From positions 1 to 41,513 of the forward strand of contig JAWWAC010000025.1 in NCBI GenBank assembly GCA_033721915.1: DNA of 41,513 nt, given 5' to 3'. The DNA comes from REBR01 sp033721915 (GTDB taxonomy: Bacteria; Pseudomonadota; Gammaproteobacteria; Pseudomonadales; Oleiphilaceae). This document shows, piece by piece, positions 1 to 8,309 of the stretch (its first letter is position 1; every line of letters begins with the position of its first letter). The notes beneath the pieces are model-generated. The model had not been told where the DNA came from. It made no database searches and saw only the letters and a program-made list of their open reading frames with translations. The translations under genes and the position numbers were made by a program.

Positions 1-338
1 CGACTGAGACGGTACTCGCTGGCTGGCCGCAGCTTCTCGTCCGCCTCCAGTATCAGGGTCTGGTCCTGGTTGACGGTGCGGGCCGACAGGGGCACCGTCT
101 CGCCGCTGGCCAGGTGCTCCAGCACAAAGGCCTGCTCCGGTGATTCGGAGGTCACCGGGGAGGAGAACACCAGAAACAGCGGGGATTGCTCGGGAACCCG
201 GGATTGTGACTGGGCCGGGAAACTCATCACCAGCTGGTGGGAGCCTTTGACAGCGGTGGTGACGGTCTGTTCGCTTTCCTTGCATCCTGCCAGTGACAGC
301 AGGGTGAGAAGAACGCAGAGGACAACGGGCTTACTCAT
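1..338 (-). CDS. Lipoprotein with Ig-like module (3' end outside window)
   Basis: Only the N-terminal 112 codons are in the window; the gene continues past base 1. Translation from the ATG at 338 gives a short lysine-containing n-region, a hydrophobic stretch and a lipobox (LAGC) with the lipidated Cys at residue 19. A good ribosome site (GAGAGGTGG) precedes the ATG. The mature start KESEQTVTT closely resembles QEQKQTVTT in the next gene upstream (716-3763). What follows fits the same kind of beta-sandwich module (FLVFSSPVTSESPEQAF... then a LRPASEYRL-type strand), as in SbsA/Big_5 Ig-like domains. It is therefore a paralogue of its neighbour, probably anchored in the outer membrane. Its full size and function cannot be read here. 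Confidence 0.85.
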   Translation of the reverse strand, partial: MSKPVVLCVLLTLLSLAGCKESEQTVTTAVKGSHQLVMSFPAQSQSRVPEQSPLFLVFSSPVTSESPEQAFVLEHLASGETVPLSARTVNQDQTLILEADEKLRPASEYRLS

Positions 339-715
339 ATCCACCTCTCTTTCTGAACCGGGAGTGCCTCCCGGATGCAGTACAGCGACCGATTTTTGCG
401 GATACGACTCTACTGCTTTTTATTATGGGGCCTCGTGGGGCCTACCTTTCACAGTGCTTTTACGGTTGTTCACTACACAGTGAATTAGGTTTCATAAACA
501 GTGTATAAGTTTTGTAACAGATGTGTGTGGCGCCAGCGACGTGAATTTCGCGTTTTTTCAGTCATTGAGAAGACTGTCACGGTCAGGAGGTGCGCCAGCG
601 CTGATTTTCAGCTGTGCCGAGTGAGCCATAAGGATTCAAGCGGACCGACACCACGGCCCTTACAGACAAATCCGTAAGGGCCGGGCCTTTCCAGTCACTG
701 CGGCGGGGCAGGCAT
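339..715. other. Gene-free region between the two lipoprotein genes
   Basis: These 377 bases carry no convincing ORF. The part from about 400 to 540 is clearly more AT-rich than the surrounding coding DNA and probably holds the promoter and leader of the lipoprotein starting at 338; no -35/-10 pair is good enough to call. The part next to 716 contains the inverted repeat listed separately as a terminator. Confidence 0.6.
655..682 (-). terminator. Inverted repeat, likely terminator of 716-3763
   Basis: Perfect 9-bp arms GGCCCTTAC and GTAAGGGCC surround a 10-base loop, about 35 bases past the stop of the large lipoprotein gene. No T-run follows on the minus strand, so it may act as an attenuating hairpin rather than a classical intrinsic terminator. 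Confidence 0.5.
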
Positions 716-3700
716 TCAGCGGGTGAAGGGAGAGAGGTAGTTCAGTTCCAGCTCACCGGCGGGAATGGTCAGTGTCACTTCGCTTTCACCGAATCCGGCC
801 AGTCCGTCCACCCGCACCAGTATGTCCACCGGCTCGGGATTGCTCAGTGCGATCTCCATGCGACCGTCGTCCAGGAAGCTGACCGGTCCCTCCAGGGCCA
901 GGTTGTTCAGTGGCAGGCTGTACACATTGTGGTCCAGCCGGGTGCCGCTGACACGGACCTCCAGATAGGGGGCGTCCAGGTAGACATCCAGTGACAGGGC
1001 AATCTCCAGCTCGCCGCTGTCCGGGTCCTGTGCCAGCAGCCCCGGTATGGGCCTCTGCCGGCCATTGCCGTCGTCATTGTAGCGCAGACGCATGGCCATG
1101 GGGCCTGTCGGTGCCACAGTCGTGCCGGCATCGGTGTCGATGTGTACCGCCTCGCCGGTGGTGTAGAGCATGGAGGGGTAGACAAACACCGGCACCGGGT
1201 TGTTCTCCAGTGTGTCGAGCCCCTCACGGGCGATGTCCACGTCCAGCATGCCGTTCAGGTAGAGAAACTTGTCCTGTGGGCAGTCGGTGCCGCCCGGGTC
1301 ACAGCCAATGCGGGCGTCGTTGACAAAGGCACCGCTGAGGTTGGTCACCTGTATCTGCGCGGAGTTGGCAATGGCGCTGAATTCACTGCCGCCGTTCTCT
1401 GTGGGGGGGACCTTGAACTCAACCCCCTCGTTCAGTACCAGGTCGCCGTTGGCGTCATTGGCGGGCAGGTTGCGCAGTGGCGTCAGTGTGTTGCCGGACA
1501 CCCCGGCGCCCCGGAAATGGTTGGTCATCACCGGGCCACCATAGTCCCGCGCATCAAAATCCCTGGGGGACTGGTTGAGTATCCGGGTCTGCAGTGGCAG
1601 TCCGGCGCTGGAGCGGATGGCATTGGCACTGTTCTCACCGTCGGAGTGGAGGCTGTAGCGGTACAGCCGGCCTGTCTCCCAGCGGTTCAGTGGCACCAGC
1701 TGTATCTGCCGGGCGGCCACCTTCAGCTGCCAGTCCTCGAAGGGCTGCCAGCCGGAGTCCGTCAGTGTCTCCATGGTGACCGATTCCCCGGGGACCAGTG
1801 TGTCCGGGTCCATGTTCTGCGAAAAGCGCACGGTAATGGGCCGGTCACCGGGGTGATCGAGAATGGGGATGGGGTCGTCGGGCACGTCGTCGTCGACCAT
1901 GCGACCGCCCAGGCAGCGGCCCTGGAAACGGGACTCGGCGCCGGGATCCACCGCCCCACGGGCACAGGGGAAACCGGGATAGGCGCTCAGCACCAGTGGC
2001 GACTGGCTGGTGGCGGTGCCGGTTTCGGTCTCGGCCAGTCGGAAATCCTGTTCGAAGGGGACGCTGAGTGCATTGCCCGAGAGGTCCTCCACGCCATCGG
2101 CCACCAGGCGGTAATCCGTGCCATGGCGCAGCGGCTCGGCGGTGAGGAGAGACACCACCGCACCATCGCTCTGCAGCTCAAAGGGCACCGGCTCCTGGCT
2201 CTGGGTTTCCGTCAGGCGGATACCTTCCCGGGCGGAACGGCCCTTGACCGGCTCGCTGAAATACAGAAGCAGTGGATCCCCGGGGCGCAGCCTGTCCACC
2301 GCCTCGCCACTCACGGTGGTGGTACGAACGGACGGTGCCGTGAGGTTGAGGAAATCCGCCGGTGAAGGACCATCCGCCGGGCTCTCATAGCCCTTGAGGC
2401 GGAATGAGATCAGCCCGGAGGCCGGGTCGAGGCCGAGGATTTCCGGTGCGATCACCGCCACCACGTCAATGGTGATCACGCCGTCCTCCAGTGACACGGT
2501 GCCAATCAACGGCACATTCAGCAGTGACTGGCTCAGAGCGCCGTTGGCACGTACCTCCCCGGTATTGAGTGTCAGATCGGCAAACAGCAGCAGGATCTTG
2601 GGGGCCTTGATGCTGGAGGAATAGGGGTTCTCCACCAGAAAGCCGTTGGCATCGGTGAGAAAACGCACGTCAATCTCACCGGACTCCAGCCCCGCCGGCT
2701 GTTCACCGGCCACCCGTACCGAGACATTGGTGCCGGTCAGGCGGGTATCCCTGACCACCTGCAAGGGGGTCACTTGCGGGAAGCGCACCACGCTGGCCAG
2801 ATCAAAAAAGACGTGATTGGCCAGTTCGCCGGGGTCGGGGCGGCCGATGAAGGTGCGGTTGTCCGGACCCAGCAGGGCGGAGCTGAGCAGCACCGAGTTG
2901 AGTGGCTGCTCCGTGAGGATGGAACGGCGGCTTTCCTCCCGGTCGGAGATCACCTGCAGTGGCAGCAGATCTTCCGTTTCCGAATCCTTTGGCACAAACC
3001 GGAATTCAAACCCGTCCTGCAGGGTGCCCCCCAGTGTGCTGGCAATGTCGCTGCTGAAGCTCAGGCGGTACTCTTTCCCCGGCTCCAGCTTTGGCTCCGG
3101 GTCCAGTGTCAGGTTATGGCCACTGGCATAGACTTCCGCGGCCACCAGGCCATTGGGGCCGGTGAGTGTCAGGCTGTCACCGTAGCGAACGGAAGCGGGG
3201 CTGAGTGGTTCGGTGAAGCGCAGCCGCAGTGAGGAAAAATCCGTGATGGGGAAGCGCTCCCCGTCGGGTATGACCTGCAGCACCGAAAACGCCTCTGTGT
3301 CCTCCGTATCGGCCACGGCGTTGATCGCCAGCTGCTCCGACAGGGGACCGCTGACAGCCGCAGCGGTGGCAAAGGTAATGCCCCGGGAGGGAAAGCTCAG
3401 GGGATTGCCCTCACTCCTGAGCCCCTCCGCCCGGACCCGATAACGCTGGCCCGGGCGCAGTGGCTGCTCAGGCACCAGCATCAGGCTGCGGCCACCGGAG
3501 AGGCGGCGCGCCTCAAAAGGGAGGCTTTCACCGTTGCCGAGGGATTGCAGTGTGATGGCCCCGGCCGGATCCTCATTGCTCACGGCCGTGGAGAAATGCA
3601 GCAGCACCGGTGCACTCACCGGTGCCTGGCTTTCACCGTCGATGGGGTAGCTGTAAATGAGCTGGTCCGTCCCCGCTGCCACCGTGGTGACGGTCTGTTT

Positions 3701-3763
3701 CTGCTCCTGACAGCCTGTCATGACCAGCAGGACAACGGTTCCGGCAAGGAGTCTTTTCATCAT
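716..3763 (-). CDS. Large lipoprotein with several Ig-like (SbsA/Big_5-type) domains
   Basis: The chosen start is the ATG at 3763 (MMKRLLAG), giving 1015 residues. It sits just before a typical lipoprotein signal with lipobox VMTGC (Cys18) and has AGAGG upstream; the longer reading to 3823 would put 20 residues before the signal. The mature protein has repeated beta-rich modules whose strands read like SbsA Ig-like domains: pairs such as 'VLLHFSTAV...LRPGQRYRV', 'LRLRFTEPL...LEPGKEYRL', 'LLLYFSEPV...LRHGTDYRL' and 'ITVRFSQNM...WETGRLYRY' occur roughly at residues 50-130, 175-260, 490-580 and 645-730. The C-terminal third has no module I recognise. Such proteins are usually surface or periplasmic scaffolds; no catalytic motif is visible. 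A sigma-70-like promoter lies 65 to 92 bases upstream. It is paralogous to the truncated lipoprotein at 1-338. Confidence 0.85.
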   Translation of the reverse strand: MMKRLLAGTVVLLVMTGCQEQKQTVTTVAAGTDQLIYSYPIDGESQAPVSAPVLLHFSTAVSNEDPAGAITLQSLGNGESLPFEARRLSGGRSLMLVPEQPLRPGQRYRVRAEGLRSEGNPLSFPSRGITFATAAAVSGPLSEQLAINAVADTEDTEAFSVLQVIPDGERFPITDFSSLRLRFTEPLSPASVRYGDSLTLTGPNGLVAAEVYASGHNLTLDPEPKLEPGKEYRLSFSSDIASTLGGTLQDGFEFRFVPKDSETEDLLPLQVISDREESRRSILTEQPLNSVLLSSALLGPDNRTFIGRPDPGELANHVFFDLASVVRFPQVTPLQVVRDTRLTGTNVSVRVAGEQPAGLESGEIDVRFLTDANGFLVENPYSSSIKAPKILLLFADLTLNTGEVRANGALSQSLLNVPLIGTVSLEDGVITIDVVAVIAPEILGLDPASGLISFRLKGYESPADGPSPADFLNLTAPSVRTTTVSGEAVDRLRPGDPLLLYFSEPVKGRSAREGIRLTETQSQEPVPFELQSDGAVVSLLTAEPLRHGTDYRLVADGVEDLSGNALSVPFEQDFRLAETETGTATSQSPLVLSAYPGFPCARGAVDPGAESRFQGRCLGGRMVDDDVPDDPIPILDHPGDRPITVRFSQNMDPDTLVPGESVTMETLTDSGWQPFEDWQLKVAARQIQLVPLNRWETGRLYRYSLHSDGENSANAIRSSAGLPLQTRILNQSPRDFDARDYGGPVMTNHFRGAGVSGNTLTPLRNLPANDANGDLVLNEGVEFKVPPTENGGSEFSAIANSAQIQVTNLSGAFVNDARIGCDPGGTDCPQDKFLYLNGMLDVDIAREGLDTLENNPVPVFVYPSMLYTTGEAVHIDTDAGTTVAPTGPMAMRLRYNDDGNGRQRPIPGLLAQDPDSGELEIALSLDVYLDAPYLEVRVSGTRLDHNVYSLPLNNLALEGPVSFLDDGRMEIALSNPEPVDILVRVDGLAGFGESEVTLTIPAGELELNYLSPFTR

Positions 3764-4110
3764 GGCCGAATAGCCTCTGGTTGTTGGGAGACTGGCTGTC
3801 GATACTGTCGGTAAGACTGACACGGTTATTATCTCTTTTATGGGTGCTGTAACAAGGAATTGTCCGGTAAGCGGTCAAGACTCTGTGGTTGACACGTTGT
3901 AGTGCTCCGGCTGTTCCGGCGGTAAATTGTCATTCCGGGCCCATGTCATGGGCAACAGGGCAACCCCACCGGGCCTTTGCCGTTGAAAGGCGTTTTGGGG
4001 TTATAGTCACAGCACCATGGCATCAAAGGCCAGGGCCTGAGTCATTGACCCTGGGGGCCGAATTTGTCACTGATCCGGGTCAACCCGGTCACAGAAAAGG
4101 AACTGATTCC
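3764..4110. other. Divergent intergenic region (lipoprotein / methyltransferase)
   Basis: These 347 bases separate divergently transcribed genes. The left part holds the minus-strand promoter at 3828-3855. For the plus-strand methyltransferase, TTGCCG (3977-3982) and TTATAG (4001-4006), 18 bases apart, are the best candidate promoter. The open frame running from 3889 into the methyltransferase has no family-like sequence before 4111 and is read as untranslated leader. Confidence 0.5.
3828..3855 (-). promoter_or_regulatory. Sigma-70-like promoter for the large lipoprotein
   Basis: On the minus strand TTGTTA (3850-3855) and GATAAT (3828-3833) are separated by 16 bases. The -10 lies about 65 bases before the ATG at 3763, which leaves a normal leader. 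The match is good, but no transcript data exist here. Confidence 0.5.
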
Positions 4111-5010
4111 ATGCCAGAGACCGCCATTGGCGCCCCGCCACAGGACCGTTCACCGGTGAGCCTCACCGGGCATTACACCGGTGAAGTCTGGGTGCGCCAC
4201 AACCTCTCGCCACGCAGTCTTTCCACCGTCACCGGACGCAGCCTGTACCGGGCCCTGTGGCCACTGGAGCGCAGTGCCGCCAGGCTGCTGGGTGTCAGCC
4301 TGGAAGCCTCGCTGGTGCAACGCCACCGGCTGCTGGACCAGCTGGTGCAGCAGGCCATTGCGGAACAGCCGGACCTGCAGGTGCTGGAAATGGCCGCCGG
4401 CGCCTCGGCCAGGGCCGGGCGCATGCTCGGGCAGTTTCCGCAACATCACAGTCTGTGTTACACGGAGGCGGATCTGCCGGCGGTGGTGGCCCACAAGCGG
4501 AGCCTGCTCCCGTCTCTGGGTCTGGAGGACGACCGCCGCTACCGGTTAATGCCGGTGAACATACGGCGCACCGAGGGGCCTCTGAGTCCGGAAAGCCTGC
4601 TGTCACAGTTTGATGGCACCCGCCCGGTTCTGGTCATCACCGAGGGGCTGCTGAACTACTTCCCGCTGGCCACGGTGCAGGACTTTATGGCCCGGCTGGC
4701 ACAGGCACTGCAAGGCTTCCCCCGGGGGCGCTATCTGGCGGAGCTGTGGCCGCGACTGCCGGATTACCCCGGCATCCGCGCACGACAGGGCATGCTGAAG
4801 CTGATTGAGGCGGTGACACGACAGACGGTGCCGCTGCATTTCCGGGATGACGATGACATCGCCCGTGCCATGGCCACAGCCGGCTTTACCCGGACGAAGG
4901 TGCTGAACCCGGACTCCGTGGAGTTTCTGCAACCGGTGCCGTTGATGCGTGCGCCGGCCCTGTTCCGGGTGCTGGATGGCCGCGTTGACGGCCCCAGAGG
5001 CCTCCGGTAG
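4111..5010 (+). CDS. SAM-dependent methyltransferase, PPM1/LCMT (leucine carboxyl methyltransferase) type
   Basis: The start at ATG 4111 follows AAAAGGAA at a good distance and gives 299 residues, the usual size of bacterial class I methyltransferases of the LCM/PPM1 family. Recognisable parts are the SAM-binding strand and glycine loop (VLEMAAGASARAGRML, about residues 91-106), the acidic strand following it (YTEADLPAVVAHKR) and the strand 'VLVITEGLLNYFP' (about 176-188), which in this family ends the Rossmann core. Bacterial members methylate small molecules or polyketide-like substrates and the target cannot be deduced. It is followed by the regulator at 5111 with about 100 bases between them and may be an independent unit. 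Confidence 0.75.
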   Translation: MPETAIGAPPQDRSPVSLTGHYTGEVWVRHNLSPRSLSTVTGRSLYRALWPLERSAARLLGVSLEASLVQRHRLLDQLVQQAIAEQPDLQVLEMAAGASARAGRMLGQFPQHHSLCYTEADLPAVVAHKRSLLPSLGLEDDRRYRLMPVNIRRTEGPLSPESLLSQFDGTRPVLVITEGLLNYFPLATVQDFMARLAQALQGFPRGRYLAELWPRLPDYPGIRARQGMLKLIEAVTRQTVPLHFRDDDDIARAMATAGFTRTKVLNPDSVEFLQPVPLMRAPALFRVLDGRVDGPRGLR

Positions 5011-5048
5011 TGAGGGCCGGGGGCGCCGGTCGTGGCGGCACCCCCGGC

Positions 5049-5068
5049 ACGTATACACGCGTATACCT
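5049..5068. promoter_or_regulatory. Near-palindromic operator upstream of the TetR regulator
   Basis: ACGTATACACGCGTATACCT matches its own reverse complement at 16 of 20 positions and contains two GTATAC boxes 4 bases apart. It lies about 43 bases before the regulator's ATG, the position expected for autoregulation by a TetR dimer. FabR/DesT-type operators are also palindromes of about this length, although their published core differs. Binding is an inference. Confidence 0.5.
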
Positions 5069-5110
5069 GAAAGTGCCCCTCTGTTACCATGGCGGAGCCG
5101 TTTTCCGACC

Positions 5111-5833
5111 ATGGATGTCACTATGACCCGACTGCAACAGACCCTGCGTAATTCCGGCAAGGAATTGCTGATCAATGCCGCACTGAAGCTGGCGGCCAAG
5201 CGCCGCAGTTTCCTGGCGCTGGGTCTGCGTGAGCTGGGTCGCGAGGCGGGGCTGAACCCCAACACCTTTTACCGCCACTTCAAGAGCCTGGACGATCTGG
5301 GCCTGGCGCTGATTGAGCGCATGGTCGCCCAGCTGAGAGGTCCTCTGCGACAGCAGCGTATCGCCGCCGCTCAGGCAGTAATCGACCACTACGGGGCGGA
5401 GAACGTCAACATCCGCACCCGTTCCGGAACCGTGCGGGCACAGCGCGTGAACCGGGAAACGGTGCGTCTGTTTTTTGATTTTGTGGTGCAGAATCAGTAC
5501 GGGTTTATCATTGGACTCAGGGAGTTACACGGGGCTTCTGCGGTAATGCGTGAAGCCCTGAGAAAGGCCATGAGCGATTTTGCCGATGACATGGCCCAGG
5601 ACCTGGAGCGCTTCCAGCTGATGCCCGAATGCGACAGCCTGCGTGTGCAGCAGGCCGCCATGCTGGTGGTGCGGCAGATGTTCATGCTGTCCATGGATTA
5701 CATCGAGCAGCCGGAGAGGCGCCCGTCACTGCAGCGGGAGGCGGAAGACATGATCACCGCCATTGTGCTGGGCTATTCCGCCATGGACGATCAAATCGCC
5801 CCTGAGGGCGACGACAGTCTGCCGGGAGGCTGA
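5111..5833 (+). CDS. TetR-family regulator, FabR/DesT-like
   Basis: With the ATG at 5111 the protein has 240 residues; an in-frame ATG at 5123 is an alternative, and neither has a strong ribosome site (GGAG at 5094-5097 is rather far). The N-terminal helix-turn-helix is clear: a first helix 'ELLINAALKLAAK', then 'LGLRELGREAGLNPNTFYRHFKSLDDLGL', closely patterned like FabR and DesT, which sense acyl-CoA/acyl-ACP composition and repress unsaturated fatty acid genes. The C-terminal ligand domain is longer than in FabR, with an extra segment around residues 95-125. A palindrome at 5049-5068 is the probable operator. The convergent lipid operon just downstream (5866-9443) supports a role in lipid control, though the regulated promoter is not identified. 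Confidence 0.8.
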   Translation: MDVTMTRLQQTLRNSGKELLINAALKLAAKRRSFLALGLRELGREAGLNPNTFYRHFKSLDDLGLALIERMVAQLRGPLRQQRIAAAQAVIDHYGAENVNIRTRSGTVRAQRVNRETVRLFFDFVVQNQYGFIIGLRELHGASAVMREALRKAMSDFADDMAQDLERFQLMPECDSLRVQQAAMLVVRQMFMLSMDYIEQPERRPSLQREAEDMITAIVLGYSAMDDQIAPEGDDSLPGG

Positions 5834-5849
5834 TGGTAGCCAGCCCGGC
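5821..5849. terminator. Bidirectional hairpin between the regulator and the lipid operon
   Basis: GCCGGG (5821-5826) pairs with CCCGGC (5844-5849), with an inner GGCT/AGCC stem and a 6-base loop. It overlaps the regulator's stop codon and is followed by TTGTTGT on the plus strand. It fits the 32-bp gap between convergent genes. Confidence 0.55.
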
Positions 5850-5865
5850 TTGTTGTCGCTCTCCC

Positions 5866-6618
5866 TCAGAAAATCCTGGCCAGTACCGAGTCCGGCATCT
5901 TCTTCATCAACCAGGCAACGGGCGTCCAGGGCCAGCCCGGCACATAGGACTCCGCCTTTTCCCGCTCAATGGCCCGCACCATGGCCTTGCAGCCGGTCTC
6001 CGCGTCCACGATAAAGGGCGTGTTCTTCACCTTCTCGTTCAGTGCCGTGCGGATGTAGCCCGGCAGCAGTGTTGTGACCCGTATGGCGGAACCTTTCTTC
6101 TGCAGCTCCACCCGCAACCCTTCCGAGAGGGACGACAGTGCCGCCTTGGTGGCCCCGTAGGTGGTGACATTCCCCGGCATGCCACGCACGGCCGTCACCG
6201 ATGACACCGTGACCAGGTGGCCGTGCTCCTGGCGGCGGAAAATCACCATGGCCGCCTCCACCTGGGCCAGTGCCGCCAAAAAGTTGGTCTCGGCGGTCTC
6301 CCGGTTCACCGCAAAGCGCCCCGTCCCCAGTGGCTGGCCCTTGCCCACGCCGGCATTGATGATGATCCGGTCCAGTTGCCCCAGGTCGGCACAGAAGCCT
6401 TCAAACACCTCGGGGATGGCGTCGTAATCGTTCACGTCCAGGCTGCGGATCACGACCTGGATGTCCGGGTTGATGGTCAGCAGCTCGTCGCGCAGTTCCT
6501 CAAGGCGCTCCATGCGACGGGCACACAGGGCCAGATTGCGGCCCATGGCGGCGAATTCACGGGCCATGCCGGCTCCCAGGCCGGAACTGGCCCCTGTGAT
6601 CAGAATGGTCTTGCGCAT
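5866..6618 (-). CDS. Short-chain dehydrogenase/reductase (SDR)
   Basis: The 250-residue protein is a classical SDR. It has the nucleotide-binding TGASSGLG at residues 8-15, the structural NAG at 88-90, and the catalytic set Asn112, Ser140, Tyr154 and Lys158 (in YGATK). Arg residues after the second strand (CARRMERL) suggest NADP(H) preference. The substrate is not evident; the operon partners make an acyl or fatty-aldehyde/ketone substrate plausible. It is the last gene of a four-gene minus-strand operon and begins 2 bases after the acyltransferase stop, so translation is probably coupled. Confidence 0.9.
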   Translation of the reverse strand: MRKTILITGASSGLGAGMAREFAAMGRNLALCARRMERLEELRDELLTINPDIQVVIRSLDVNDYDAIPEVFEGFCADLGQLDRIIINAGVGKGQPLGTGRFAVNRETAETNFLAALAQVEAAMVIFRRQEHGHLVTVSSVTAVRGMPGNVTTYGATKAALSSLSEGLRVELQKKGSAIRVTTLLPGYIRTALNEKVKNTPFIVDAETGCKAMVRAIEREKAESYVPGWPWTPVAWLMKKMPDSVLARIF

Positions 6619-6620
6619 GG

Positions 6621-7832
6621 TTATTCCTTCTTGTCCGGGTTGAGAGCGAGATAACCCGGGTGACGGTACACCGGGTTGGCGTAGATCGACAGCAGATAGG
6701 GGTGCAGTGCCTGATCGCAGTGGGAGAGTCGCTGTTGCAGCTCGTGCTCCGCCATCTCCCGTTCCATCAGTGACAGTTGCGACCGGTCGGGGAGGGTGAT
6801 GGACTCCCCGCGACGTGACGCCAGCATGCGGGCGGCCACCCAGTTGGAGGGAAACAGGTGGTACTGGCGCTTCATGACCCGGTCCACCGCCTCCGCCGCC
6901 GCCTGTGGTGATTCATAATCCGCCGCGTTGTCCGATCCCAGTGGTGCTGAAAAAGCCACATGGACACGACCCTTGTGGCCCCGTATGCCCTGTATGATGC
7001 TTTCCAGGTCCTCGCCAGGGGCTTTCACATAGGTGCCGGTGCGCTCACGGGCCTCCAGTTCACGGGCCTTGGCCACATCGCAGGGGTCGTACTCGTAGGC
7101 GATGGTCACGGGCACCAGTGAGAGCCGCTCCATGGCCTCGGCAAAATCCGCCAGTCGCTTTTTCTGGCTCATGTACAGCATCTTGAGAATGGCCGGGTCC
7201 GTGCGGTCAATGCCGTCCTTGGCCCGCCCCTCACGCTGTGCCAGCCACACCGACTCGTTGTCTTCCTCAATGGACTGGAAGATAAACGACGACAGTGTCA
7301 TGTAGGTGTCGCGCTTCTCCCGGGGGCTCGAGAGGTTGCGGCGTACGATAAAGCTTTTGTTCAGCCGCATCAGGTCTGCCACCAGGGGGTCCCTGGTGAG
7401 GTTGTCACCAATGGCGATGCGTGTGGTCCCCATCCCCTGACGAAAAAGGATGTAATTGACCACGGAAGGGTCGGACACAATGTCCCGGTGGTTGGACAGA
7501 AACAGGCAGGCCCGGTCCCGTGGCAAGGCGCTCAACCCTTCCCAGGTCACCTCGCTGGTGGTGTTGCGCAGCAGTTGCTGCACAAAGGGGGCAATGGTTT
7601 TCTGGAATCCGTCCACGGAGTCGACACGGGACAGGCGCCATCCCAGTGCCAGCCGGGTGAAGGCCCGGGACAGTACCGGCAGATGTGATGCCAGCAGAGG
7701 GCTCTGGGCCCTTCCCACCATATTCAGCAACTCAGGGTCCTTTCTCAGGCGCCGCAGCACCGGGCGGACTTCCTGGTCCTGGTAGGGGCGAATATCGTCA
7801 AAAGAGCTGGTCATGGTGGCGGTTTGAGTCAT
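6621..7832 (-). CDS. PlsC-like glycerolipid acyltransferase
   Basis: The 403-residue protein belongs to the glycerol-3-phosphate/lysophosphatidate acyltransferase superfamily. The catalytic region reads LFLSNHRDIVSDPS near residues 110-123. The usual HX4D motif is replaced by NHRDIVSD, in which acidic residues sit two and six places after His, so the catalytic Asp assignment is uncertain. A later 'WLAQREGRAKDG' matches the EGxR-type substrate motif. The long C-terminal part (about 180 residues past that motif) is more than plain PlsC has. Its start overlaps the stop of the thioesterase gene by 4 bases (ATGA), showing translational coupling. It is presumably involved in phospholipid or neutral lipid assembly at the inner membrane. 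Confidence 0.8.
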   Translation of the reverse strand: MTQTATMTSSFDDIRPYQDQEVRPVLRRLRKDPELLNMVGRAQSPLLASHLPVLSRAFTRLALGWRLSRVDSVDGFQKTIAPFVQQLLRNTTSEVTWEGLSALPRDRACLFLSNHRDIVSDPSVVNYILFRQGMGTTRIAIGDNLTRDPLVADLMRLNKSFIVRRNLSSPREKRDTYMTLSSFIFQSIEEDNESVWLAQREGRAKDGIDRTDPAILKMLYMSQKKRLADFAEAMERLSLVPVTIAYEYDPCDVAKARELEARERTGTYVKAPGEDLESIIQGIRGHKGRVHVAFSAPLGSDNAADYESPQAAAEAVDRVMKRQYHLFPSNWVAARMLASRRGESITLPDRSQLSLMEREMAEHELQQRLSHCDQALHPYLLSIYANPVYRHPGYLALNPDKKE

Positions 7833-8275
7833 TCCTGTGGTGTGGGCATGAGTTTCGTCAGGGCCTCACGCAGGTTGTCCGGTATGGGGGTGGTCTTGCC
7901 CGTGTCACGGCGCACAAACACATGCACAAACTGCCCGTTGGCGCAGGCGGTCTGCTCCCCCTTGCGGAAAATGGACACCCCGTAGTTCACCGAGCTGTTG
8001 CCCAGATGATCCACCCGCATGCCCACTTCCAGCTCATCCGGATAGGCCACTGGGCTGAAATACTGACAGGAGGAGTTCACCACAAAGGCAATCACCCCGC
8101 CGTGATGAATGTCCAGACCACCGGATTCGATCAGGTAGCGGTTCACGGCGGTATCAAAATAGGAATAGTAGGTGACGTTGTTCACGTGACCGTAGATGTC
8201 GTTGTCCATCCAGCGGGTGGTGACGGGCTGGAACAGCAGGAATTCGCTGCGCCCTGGGGCCTTCTCGCGGCTCAT
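7829..8275 (-). CDS. Hotdog-fold acyl-CoA thioesterase (4HBT/YbgC-like)
   Basis: The protein has 148 residues, the normal size of a single hotdog domain. The sequence TRWMDNDIYGHVNNVTYYSYFDTA near the N-terminus is the 4-hydroxybenzoyl-CoA thioesterase-type motif, with the catalytic Asp in 'DNDIYGHVNN'. The ATG at 8275 has an excellent ribosome site (GGAGG, 6 bases upstream). It lies 34 bases after the iron alcohol dehydrogenase and overlaps the acyltransferase start by 4 bases. It likely hydrolyses acyl-CoA in the cytoplasm; chain-length preference cannot be told. Confidence 0.88.
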   Translation of the reverse strand: MSREKAPGRSEFLLFQPVTTRWMDNDIYGHVNNVTYYSYFDTAVNRYLIESGGLDIHHGGVIAFVVNSSCQYFSPVAYPDELEVGMRVDHLGNSSVNYGVSIFRKGEQTACANGQFVHVFVRRDTGKTTPIPDNLREALTKLMPTPQE

Positions 8276-8309
8276 GGTTTACCTCCGGGTTCGGTGTCAG
8301 CAGGGGACC

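Noticed and set aside
70..483. 137-codon plus-strand frame at the left edge
   Set aside because: It overlaps the start of the lipoprotein gene on the other strand, and that gene has a lipobox and a good ribosome site.
1142..2365. 407-codon open frame on the plus strand
   Set aside because: It is antisense to the large lipoprotein gene, has no domain or ribosome site, and is a mirror frame caused by GC-rich codon use.
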